DNA of 64,000 nucleotides from Primorskyibacter marinus (GTDB lineage: Bacteria > Pseudomonadota > Alphaproteobacteria > Rhodobacterales > Rhodobacteraceae). The stretch is taken from the NCBI RefSeq assembly GCF_003313245.1, contig NZ_QJSD01000015.1, forward strand, positions 22,353-86,352, read 5' to 3'. The notes under the pieces were generated by a model. That model searched no databases, was not told where the DNA came from, and saw only the letters and a list, made by a program, of their open reading frames with translations. This document shows positions 35,840 through 43,050 of the stretch, piece after piece (positions within the stretch are counted from its first letter, which is position 1; each line of letters opens with the position of its first letter). A program made the translations under genes and the position numbers.

Positions 35840-37167
35840 TCCGCTGCCTCCGGCAGAACGGCCGGTTCGCCATAGGGCACGTTCACCCCGCCGTAGCGAC
35901 GCACCCGGATGTTGCATTGCTCGGCATGGCCGACAAAGCCTTCGAGCAGGCAAAGCCGCGAGCCGTAGGCGCCAATCCGGGCCGCGGCGTCGTCGGTGGT
36001 GACCTTCTGGTAGCTGTGGGTTTTCAGGTACTTGCCCACCCAGAGACCGCCGGTATAGCGCCCCGCCTTCTTGGTGGGCAGCGTGTGATTGGTGCCGATC
36101 ACCTTGTCACCATTGGCCACGTTGGTGCGCGGCCCGAGGAACAGCGCGCCATAGCAGGTCATGTGCTCCAGGAACCAGTCATCTCGGTCGGTCATCACCT
36201 GCACATGCTCAGATGCGATGTCGTCGGCAACCTCGAGCATTTCTTCATAAGTATCGCAAACGATGACCTCGCCATAGTCCTGCCAACTTACCCGCGCAGT
36301 ATCGGCGGTAGGCAGGATCGACAGTAGTCGATCGATCTCGGACAGTGTATTCCGTGCCAGCTTCTCGGAATTGGTGAGCAGCACACAAGGTGAGTTGTAG
36401 CCATGTTCCGCCTGCCCAAGCAGATCGGTGGCACAGAGCTCGGAATCGGCGGCGGTCTCATCCGCAATCACCATTGTCTCGGTCGGGCCTGCGAATAGAT
36501 CGATGCCGACGCGACCGAAAAGCTGACGTTTGGCTTCGGCCACGAAGGCGTTGCCCGGACCGACCAGCAGATGCACCGGCGCGATGCTTTCGGTGCCAAT
36601 GGCCATCGCGCCCACGGCTTGGATACCGCCGAGAACGTAAATCTCGTCCGCGCCGCCGAGATGCATCGCGGCGATTACGCCAGGATTCGGTTCGCCGTTG
36701 AACGGCGGGGTGCAGGCGACGATGCGTGGCACACCCGCCACCTTGGCCGTGACCACGGACATATGCGCCGATGCCACCATCGGGAACTTGCCGCCGGGGA
36801 CATAGCAGCCCACCGATTGGACGGGAATGTTCTTGTGACCCAAGATGACGCCAGGCAAGGTTTCGACCTCGATATCCAACATGGAATCGCGCTGCGCCTG
36901 GGCAAAAGTCCTGACCTGCTCCTGTGCGAACTTGATATCGGCCAGATCGCGCGGCGAGACCTTGGCGATAATCGTCTCGATTTCCGTCAACGACAGGCGA
37001 TAGTTGTCGCGGTCGTAACCGTCGAATTTCACCGCCAACTCGCGCACCGCTGCGTCGCCGCGCGCTTCGATGTCCTTGAGCGTGGCGGCGACCACGGCCG
37101 CAGTCTTCGCATCGTCCTGGGCCCGATCAGCCTCGGGTTTGCCGCGCTTGAGATAGGTGATGGTCAT
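35836..37167 (-). CDS. Histidinol-dehydrogenase-like enzyme (HpsN-type sulfopropanediol/hydroxyacid dehydrogenase)
   Basis: This 443-aa Zn-dependent NAD+ dehydrogenase is homologous to HisD and performs a two-step alcohol-to-acid oxidation. The Zn and catalytic residues are all present: Gln252 and His255 (GQAEHG), Glu320-His321 (SEHVQV), Asp354 ([14 protein letters not shown]) and His414 (FVGHAEQ). There is no histidine-biosynthesis context. The family includes HpsN (2,3-dihydroxypropane-1-sulfonate 3-dehydrogenase), but suyAB, which would complete sulfonate breakdown, is absent here. With otnKCI nearby, a four-carbon acid-sugar substrate is an alternative. The start ATG 37167 is clear; a 15-bp hairpin lies upstream, between it and the TAXI permease gene. 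Confidence 0.85.
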   Translation of the reverse strand: MTITYLKRGKPEADRAQDDAKTAAVVAATLKDIEARGDAAVRELAVKFDGYDRDNYRLSLTEIETIIAKVSPRDLADIKFAQEQVRTFAQAQRDSMLDIEVETLPGVILGHKNIPVQSVGCYVPGGKFPMVASAHMSVVTAKVAGVPRIVACTPPFNGEPNPGVIAAMHLGGADEIYVLGGIQAVGAMAIGTESIAPVHLLVGPGNAFVAEAKRQLFGRVGIDLFAGPTETMVIADETAADSELCATDLLGQAEHGYNSPCVLLTNSEKLARNTLSEIDRLLSILPTADTARVSWQDYGEVIVCDTYEEMLEVADDIASEHVQVMTDRDDWFLEHMTCYGALFLGPRTNVANGDKVIGTNHTLPTKKAGRYTGGLWVGKYLKTHSYQKVTTDDAAARIGAYGSRLCLLEGFVGHAEQCNIRVRRYGGVNVPYGEPAVLPEAAE

Positions 37168-37214
37168 GTCGGAATCTCCCCTCGTGTGGTTTCTAGAGAT
37201 TAGGTGTCAGGGAT

Positions 37215-37250
37215 GTGGCCTTGTGATGCACTCAGGCATCACAAGGCCAC
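37215..37250. promoter_or_regulatory. Perfect 15-bp intercistronic hairpin
   Basis: Arms GTGGCCTTGTGATGC (37215-37229) and its exact complement (37236-37250) surround a 6-base loop. It lies between the TAXI permease stop and the HisD-like start on the same strand. No U-run follows on either strand, so mRNA processing, 3'-end protection or partial attenuation is more likely than simple termination. Confidence 0.7.
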
Positions 37251-37267
37251 CCTATGGCTTCGCACGA

Positions 37268-39172
37268 TCAGGCTGCTTGCGAGCTGCGGGCTTGGTGCGC
37301 CCCGGTCGCCTGCCGCGACAGCACCACCAGCCCGCCGAAGACCAGCGCTGCGGTGAGTGTCGCCCACCAGGGCGGCATCAGCGCCAAGACGACAGGAACC
37401 GCCCAGAGCAGCCGTGAAAGCCCGCCCCAGGGCAGCCGGGCCCCGCCCAGCAGATGCGCGACACCCAGGGCAAAGACCGCGCCCGATAGCACTGCACGGG
37501 CAATATCCTCGGCCCCGCCGCCGCCCAGCATGCCAGGATAGGCAAGGAACAGCATCGGCAGCGCATAAGCCGTGGCTCCGAGCCGCAAAGTCTCCATCGC
37601 AACCTTCATCCAGGGAGCCTGGGCAATGGTGGCGGCTACGAACACCCCGAGGCATACCGGCGGCGTGATCACCGAAAGCGCGGCGTAGTAGAGCACAAAC
37701 ATATGCACCACCAGTGGGTCGATGCCCTGCTGGATCAGCGCCGGGGCAAAGACCGCAGCGACCATCACATACGCCGCCGAGGTCGGCAGCCCCATGCCGG
37801 CGATCAGGCAGACCACTGCCATCAGACCGGCAATCAGCCAGATCTGCCCCTGCCCGATGGCCAGAACTGCCGAGGTGACCGCCACGCCGAAGCCAGTCAA
37901 GTTGATCATCGCCACGAAGACCTGGGCACCGACCAACAGGATGCCAACGATGACAACGCCCTTCCCGCCCGCCTCCAGCGCGCGCAGAATGATGCCAAAG
38001 ACGGCGCGCGGGTCCTCGCCGGCAGCGATCCGTGCCACCAGCACCGCCACCAGCATGGCGATCATGCCATAACACGCCGTCAGCTCGACAGAATTGCCGT
38101 TGATGACGCCAAATCCTAGCCCTCCCAATGCTGCCGCGATCGGGGCCAGCCGGGTAAAGCTCATCGCCCCGCGCCAGTCCGGCAGGTCTTCGGCACTGAC
38201 CGCGCGAAAACTCTGGCGGCGGGCGATCACATGCACTGTGGCATAGATTCCAAGATAGAAGAGCAACGCAGGCACCACGCCGGCCAGCGCAATCGACCAG
38301 TAGTTTACGCCGACCAGCTCTGCCATGACAAAGGCGGCAGTGCCCATGATCGGTGGCGCCAGTTGGCCCCCTGTCGAGGCAATGGCCTCCACCGCGCCGG
38401 CGTAAGCGGGCGGGTATTTCAGTCGCTTCATCAACGGAATGGTGAAATTTCCGGTGGTTGCCACATTGGCCACAGTCGAGCCGTTAATAGCGCCGAAGAA
38501 GCCCGAGGCAAATGTCGCGATCTTGGCCGCGCCGCCGGGCCGTGCCCCGCCGAGACGGGCCGAGAGGTCAAAGAAGGTCTCGCCCGCGCCGGTGTGCAGC
38601 AGGATCGCACCAAAGAGCACGAAGGCCGCCAGCGTCGTCGAGGCCACATTGACCAACATCCCCCACAAACCGCGGTCCGACAGGAAGATGATCTCGGTCA
38701 GATAGCCAGCATCAAAGCCGCGATGGCCGAACTGCCCAGGGATCAGGTAGCCAAAGAAAGCATAGCCCACCGCGCTCAGCACGATCAGCGGAAACACCCA
38801 GTTCGAGGTCCGTCGCGCCAGCTCCAGCACGCAGATCAGCGTGCCGAACCCCATCACCATGTCACGGGTCGTGGCCCAGGGCAGATCGGTCATGATGGTT
38901 TCGTAATTGCCGATGATATAGACGCCCGAGACCGTCACCATCGCGACGATCGCGGCATCGATTGCCATGCCGAGCGGCCGCCAGCGGCTGCCCTCGAACA
39001 GCGGGTTCATCAGCACCGCGAGTGCGACGATGGTCATCACGAAGAGCGACCGCTGCACCAGCGACTCGAACGGGCCGTTGAAAGAGGTGTAGAACACGAA
39101 GGCACCGAGCAGCACGGCGAGCCCGGCGATGCTCACCTGACGGAGCTTGGTGAAAGACGGGAGTTTGGGCAT
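37268..39172 (-). CDS. TAXI-type TRAP transporter fused permease (DctQM)
   Basis: This is a single 634-aa membrane protein combining the small and large TRAP permeases, as usual for TAXI systems; at least 16 hydrophobic segments can be seen. Family pieces include GETFFDLSARLGGARPGGAA, ASGFFGAINGSTVANVATTG and TGGQLAPPIMGTAAFVMAEL. I chose ATG 39172 (MPKLPSFTK), with AAAGG upstream; an in-frame start 15 codons earlier is possible. It lies 73 bp after the TAXI receptor gene. Together they import a solute for the HisD-like, SDR and RraA enzymes that follow. Confidence 0.93.
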   Translation of the reverse strand: MPKLPSFTKLRQVSIAGLAVLLGAFVFYTSFNGPFESLVQRSLFVMTIVALAVLMNPLFEGSRWRPLGMAIDAAIVAMVTVSGVYIIGNYETIMTDLPWATTRDMVMGFGTLICVLELARRTSNWVFPLIVLSAVGYAFFGYLIPGQFGHRGFDAGYLTEIIFLSDRGLWGMLVNVASTTLAAFVLFGAILLHTGAGETFFDLSARLGGARPGGAAKIATFASGFFGAINGSTVANVATTGNFTIPLMKRLKYPPAYAGAVEAIASTGGQLAPPIMGTAAFVMAELVGVNYWSIALAGVVPALLFYLGIYATVHVIARRQSFRAVSAEDLPDWRGAMSFTRLAPIAAALGGLGFGVINGNSVELTACYGMIAMLVAVLVARIAAGEDPRAVFGIILRALEAGGKGVVIVGILLVGAQVFVAMINLTGFGVAVTSAVLAIGQGQIWLIAGLMAVVCLIAGMGLPTSAAYVMVAAVFAPALIQQGIDPLVVHMFVLYYAALSVITPPVCLGVFVAATIAQAPWMKVAMETLRLGATAYALPMLFLAYPGMLGGGGAEDIARAVLSGAVFALGVAHLLGGARLPWGGLSRLLWAVPVVLALMPPWWATLTAALVFGGLVVLSRQATGAHQARSSQAA

Positions 39173-39245
39173 CTCGGCACCTTTGGGCAAAGGACGGTCC
39201 AAGCGGGGCAGCAGCACGCCACCCCGCCCGCATCGGTCGGTCGCG

Positions 39246-40214
39246 TTACTTGAGGTGGTCCGGCACAGTCAGGCCGATTTCCTCGTAGTAGCGGATTGCG
39301 CCGGGGTGCAACGGGCTGGTGGCATATTGCAACGTCAGCTCTGGCAGGTTCTTGCCCTTGACCGCCGGAAAGGCCGCCTCCTGCTCGGCCATGTTCTCCA
39401 TCACCGCGCGGGTGATGTCATAGGCGGTCTGATCATCCATGCCCGGGCGCGCCGAGACGCCGATCATGAAGCCCCAGACGGTATAGGGGCCGGAGTTTTC
39501 CATGTCACCGCCCGGCATCTCGACGATCGATAGTTCCGGCAGGGTTTCGCGGATCTTGGCTTCTTGCGCGTCGCCGATACCCAGCACCTGCAACGGCGTG
39601 AAGGCTGCGATATCGGTGGTCAGCGCGTCAAAGGAGGTGCCAACCGCGCTTTTGACAAAGCCCTCGGACCGGTCATCCTTGATTGCATTGGCTTGTTCGC
39701 CGTTGGTCCCGCGCACCCAGTCCGGCGTGATCTCTAGCAGATCGAAGACCTCAAGCGTGGTCGCCTCGGTTGAAGAGCCGCGCATTCCAGGGCCGAACTT
39801 CTGACCATCCAACGCTGCAAGCTCGGTGATCTCTGAATCGCGGCGCACCACGACGTTCTGCGGTGCCAGCGAATAGGCCCAGAGCAGCTTTGACTCAACC
39901 GGCCGGCCATCAAAGGATTTGACGCCGTTATAGGCGTGATAAAGCGTCGAGGTGGTGATCAATCCGATGTCAAGCTGGTCACGGGCCATCCGCTTGAGGT
40001 TGTCGACCGTGGCGCCGGTTTCCACCACCGAGGCCTGGTAGCCGTCGGGATAGGCGTTGTTCACGATCTTCGCCAAAGAGGCAAAATATGCGTAATGCGC
40101 GCTTTGCGAATTGGTCGCGCCAAAGGCGAGCCGGGTTTCCGCGGCCGCCGGCAGGCTGGCGGCCAGCCCGGCCACCGTGATCGCTGTGGCCGAGATCAAT
40201 GTCGTAAATTTCAT
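39246..40214 (-). CDS. TAXI family TRAP transporter solute-binding protein
   Basis: This 322-aa periplasmic receptor has a signal peptide (TLISATAITVAGLAASLPAAA) and a TAXI-type fold: LAFGATNSQSAHYAYFASLA, the Asn-Leu-Lys-Arg region ATVDNLKRMARDQLDIGLI and RGSSTEATTLEVFDLL. It is the first gene of the LacI-controlled minus-strand operon. A 13-bp LacI-type box lies about 98 bp before the start. The ligand cannot be told from the sequence. Confidence 0.92.
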   Translation of the reverse strand: MKFTTLISATAITVAGLAASLPAAAETRLAFGATNSQSAHYAYFASLAKIVNNAYPDGYQASVVETGATVDNLKRMARDQLDIGLITTSTLYHAYNGVKSFDGRPVESKLLWAYSLAPQNVVVRRDSEITELAALDGQKFGPGMRGSSTEATTLEVFDLLEITPDWVRGTNGEQANAIKDDRSEGFVKSAVGTSFDALTTDIAAFTPLQVLGIGDAQEAKIRETLPELSIVEMPGGDMENSGPYTVWGFMIGVSARPGMDDQTAYDITRAVMENMAEQEAAFPAVKGKNLPELTLQYATSPLHPGAIRYYEEIGLTVPDHLK

Positions 40215-40311
40215 GTCAAACCTCCCTTGAACAGGAATCGCCCAACAATCGGGCGTCTGTCAGCGGAGGGGCCATGAAACCCGGCATCAGTGCAAGGCCT
40301 GCCAGGTTTCA

Positions 40312-40324
40312 TGAAATTTTTTCA
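40312..40324. promoter_or_regulatory. LacI-type operator box before the TAXI operon
   Basis: TGAAATTTTTTCA is a near-palindrome lying exactly between the lacI stop and the TAXI receptor gene. It differs by one base from the box at 41338-41350 upstream of lacI. It also overlaps TTTCATGAAA (40307-40316), and a 9-bp inverted repeat CATGAAACC / GGTTTCATG spans 40273-40313. The match between the two places makes this the likely LacI binding site. Confidence 0.7.
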
Positions 40325-41305
40325 TCAGCCGCTTTCGCGTTCCTGCATCGCCCCCTGAAGTACCCGGATATCCCCCGTTGCGAGCGTCGCCTCGGTGCTG
40401 GTGAGGATGTCGACCGCCTGCCGCAGCATCCGTCTCAGCGGCTGGCGCACGGTGGTCAGCCGGTAGGCCTCCCATGAGGCCATGGGGATGTCGTCAAAGC
40501 CAATCACGGCAATATCCTCCGGCACCGAGACCCGCTTGATCCGCGCCGCGTCAAGCAGCGCGATGGCCATGATGTCATTGGCACAAAACACCGCGTCCGG
40601 CAGCGGGCGCCGGGCCAGAAGCTCCTGCCCGACGCGAAACGCCTGCTGGTAGTCGAAACCGCCATCGTATTGTTCGACAATGGCCGTGCCGGCCTCTTCA
40701 AGGTGGTCACGAAAGCCGCGCATCCGCTCAAGATGCGTCGAGGTATCACGCCGCCCGCCGACAAAGGCGACCCGTTGCCGCCCTTGGGCTAAAAATCGCT
40801 TCGCGATCTGCCTGGCGCCGCCGTAGTTGTCGCAACAAACCGCCATCATGCGGCTGTCGGACTGCACGCGGTTGAGCAGCACCGCCGGCATGCCATTCGC
40901 TCGGCACGAGCGCGCCAGCTGCGAGGTCATCGTCGAGCTTGCCAGGATCACGCCTTCGGTGCGGAAATCCAGCACCTGCCGCATGATCGTGTCGACCTCA
41001 TCGGCGGACGAGACCACATGCACGATGGCGCGCAGCCCGCGCTCCGGCAATTGCCGCATCAACTCGTCCACCGTGCCGGGGTAGAACGGATTATGCAGTT
41101 CGCTGACCACCAGCGCGATGGTATTGGTCGATTGTTGCGAGAGCACCTTGTCGACGCTGCTGACAAAGCCCAGCTCGCCTGCGGCGGCAAAGATCGCCTT
41201 GCGCTTGGCCTCGGTGATCGAGGCATCCGCCCGATAGGCCCGCGACACTGCCGAAACCGACACCCCGGCCCGTGCGGCCACATCTTTGGCAGTGACTTTT
41301 TTCAT
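40325..41305 (-). CDS. LacI family transcriptional regulator
   Basis: This 326-aa repressor has the LacI helix-turn-helix at the extreme N-terminus (VTAKDVAARAGVSVSAVSRAY) with the hinge-like KAIFAAAGELGFVSS after it. The periplasmic-binding-type effector domain follows (VSELHNPFYPGTVDELMRQL, VLLNRVQSDSRMMAV, VFCANDIMAIALLD, IAVIGFDDIPMASWEAYRLT). It lies upstream of the TAXI operon on the same strand. Its own promoter region and the TAXI promoter region share a 13-bp box, so it likely regulates itself and the operon. Confidence 0.94.
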   Translation of the reverse strand: MKKVTAKDVAARAGVSVSAVSRAYRADASITEAKRKAIFAAAGELGFVSSVDKVLSQQSTNTIALVVSELHNPFYPGTVDELMRQLPERGLRAIVHVVSSADEVDTIMRQVLDFRTEGVILASSTMTSQLARSCRANGMPAVLLNRVQSDSRMMAVCCDNYGGARQIAKRFLAQGRQRVAFVGGRRDTSTHLERMRGFRDHLEEAGTAIVEQYDGGFDYQQAFRVGQELLARRPLPDAVFCANDIMAIALLDAARIKRVSVPEDIAVIGFDDIPMASWEAYRLTTVRQPLRRMLRQAVDILTSTEATLATGDIRVLQGAMQERESG

Positions 41306-41337
41306 GCGTCCATCAGTAACCTGATTTCAGATGAGTG

Positions 41338-41350
41338 TGAAATATTTTCA
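41338..41350. promoter_or_regulatory. LacI-type operator box upstream of lacI
   Basis: TGAAATATTTTCA lies 33 bp before the lacI start codon and matches the box before the TAXI operon at 12 of 13 bases. This fits autoregulation. Confidence 0.7.
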
Positions 41351-41608
41351 TCTGTGAACGTGATCCGGATTTGTGCGATATACACCATGTCCCTCTGTCG
41401 CGTTGCCCTTAAATCTGAGACGCGAGGCGTATGGCGGCTCTTTTTGCCCTTAATTTCAGGATTCTGGTGCCATTGGGCCTGTGTTTTCCGCACGTCGTAG
41501 CGCGATGTGATCAACCGCGGCAAACAGTCGAGGTTCCTTCCCGAAGGCGCGCAACATTGCAACACTTGCATGGTCGCCGATGCCGAAGCTGAAGATAGCT
41601 GCTTTGGC

Positions 41609-41800
41609 TAAGCGCCCCGCACGACCTGCATCACCGCAGCGGCTTGCATCATGTCATAACCCATGCCCCCGCACCCAGGTGCCGCTGGCATCGTTGCCGC
41701 CGAAACATTCGCGCATGATCCGGACGAGCGAGGAACGTCGGAGCGGTCGATCTTCGATCTCCGCGCCGATTTGCGACAGAACTTGCTGAAGGTGACTTTT
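41609..41800 (-). pseudogene. Possible strawberry-notch/methylase-type plasmid protein relic
   Basis: One minus-strand frame reads HLQQVLSQIGAEIEDRPLRR and SSLVRIMRECFGGNDASGTW; after a frameshift another reads GYDMMQAAAVMQVVRGA and stops. I associate this combination with large strawberry-notch-like ATPase/methylase proteins found on plasmids, from memory of the pattern only. No start or domain core remains. Confidence 0.35.
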
Positions 41801-42204
41801 TGATGGGATGTGGTGCGTGGGATTCCGGCAGTGACCGCGTCGACTCCTTCCAAGTCAGATTACGGATTCGACAGCACAGAAAGCCCCCTCTCCACTTTCA
41901 AGATGCAATGGAGGCTTGCACGGTTGGTAGGGGAAATGGCCGGGTTCGACCGACTGTCCGGGGTCCGGCAGAAGGATTAGGGCCTTAGAGGCACGCTTGG
42001 GGGCTTTGCCCCACATAGGGTGGGTCAAAATCAAACGCTGAAACCGGGTCAGTTTTGAACGCTCAGTGACAATATTGGCAATCTGGCCGGGTGAACAAAG
42101 CCATCAATCCGGTGCCGAGCGCCAGAAGCGGCTGCCCCGGTTCCGACTGGATGAAAGCGTTCAGTGCAGATTCCGGGAGCACAACTGGGCAGCGAGAGAA
42201 CGGG
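41801..42204. other. Gene-free stretch with a possible IS21-type end
   Basis: I see no intact gene here. Around 42005-42070 two copies of a GGGTCA-containing repeat occur (GGGTCAAAATCAAACG and GGGTCAGTTTTGAACG, followed by CTCAGTGACAA). Repeated motifs of this kind with a terminal TG...CA are typical of IS21-family ends read on the minus strand. No istA or istB remains, so this would be a stranded terminus. Confidence 0.35.
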
Positions 42205-42843
42205 CTATTTCTTGACGAACCGGAATACCGCTTCGACGATTTCAGCCTTGCGCCGGTCAAGTTCCTTGCGCTCGAGAATGTCGATTTCGAAGGTGATGCT
42301 GAAGGTATGCGCCGTCGCCACGGTGAACCAGCACAGGCCCGATATCATCAGGTAGAGACTGTCTTCTCGAAGATCCTCTCTGAACAGGTCACGCTCTATT
42401 CCGCGGGAGATAATATCGCCAAGAATTCTCCGCAGGCTCGAGATCTTTAATACCTCGGTATCGATCTGCGCCAAATGCCTGCCATGGTTCAGGTTTTCCA
42501 CTCCGACCAAGGCCAGGAAGTCGGGATTCCTGACGTAGTATTCAAAGGTGAACGCCACCAGTTGTTCCAACGCCTCGCATGGATCCTCGGCGAGTTTCAG
42601 CTTGGCCTCGGCGGCGCGAACCTTGTGATAGGCCTCTTCCAGTACCGCACGGTACAGGTTCTCGCGGTCGCCGAAATGGCGATAGATCAGCGCCTTGTTG
42701 ACGCCGGCGCGGGTCGCAATCGTTTCGATGCGTGTCCCTTCGAGGCCGTTCTTCACGAACTGCTCATGCGCCGCCGACTTTATCCGACGCATGGTCTCTT
42801 GTGTTCTGGATCGGTGATCGCGCGACGCCTGTCGCGGGATCAT
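42205..42843 (-). CDS. TetR family transcriptional regulator (hyu locus)
   Basis: This 212-aa TetR protein has the N-terminal DNA-binding domain RRIKSAAHEQFVKNGLEGTR and IETIATRAGVNKALIYRHFG (about 16-56) and a helical ligand domain ending VEAVFRFVKK. The start ATG 42843 has AAGGAG at the right distance; a TTG six codons upstream is less likely. It is divergent from the hyuA-hyuB-TRAP operon, 207 bp away. The imperfect palindrome at 43016-43035, overlapping the hyu promoter, is its probable operator. Confidence 0.9.
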   Translation of the reverse strand: MIPRQASRDHRSRTQETMRRIKSAAHEQFVKNGLEGTRIETIATRAGVNKALIYRHFGDRENLYRAVLEEAYHKVRAAEAKLKLAEDPCEALEQLVAFTFEYYVRNPDFLALVGVENLNHGRHLAQIDTEVLKISSLRRILGDIISRGIERDLFREDLREDSLYLMISGLCWFTVATAHTFSITFEIDILERKELDRRKAEIVEAVFRFVKK

Positions 42844-42984
42844 TCGTGACTCCTTGGGCAAGAATTTGCTCCTGTTTTTACTGTTAGCCCGAAGGTGATT
42901 CTATCCGAGACCGTCCGAACCATTTCCTCGCATAACGGCTAATAACCTAACTTTACGCACAAATCCCGCCAAGAAACAAAATGG

Positions 42985-43035
42985 TTGACAGGGGTGCTCG
43001 CTCCGTTCCTTATAACTGAAACGTTATCGTTACAG
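42985..43035 (+). promoter_or_regulatory. Promoter and TetR operator of the hyu operon
   Basis: TTGACA (42985-42990) and a TATAAC/CTTATA-type -10 (43009-43016) form a likely promoter, with spacing of 18-20 bp depending on the hexamer chosen. Overlapping the start-site side is a 20-bp imperfect palindrome CTGAAACGTTATCGTTACAG (43016-43035) in which 8 of 10 base pairs are symmetric. Binding there would block transcription. The hyuA ribosome-binding site GAAGGGA follows directly. Confidence 0.7.
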
Positions 43036-43050
43036 AAGGGAAGTTTCCGT

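Noticed and set aside
35836-37167. HisD-like gene as histidine biosynthesis hisD
   Set aside because: No his genes nearby; it sits in a transporter-linked catabolic operon, so a catabolic HpsN-type role is more likely.
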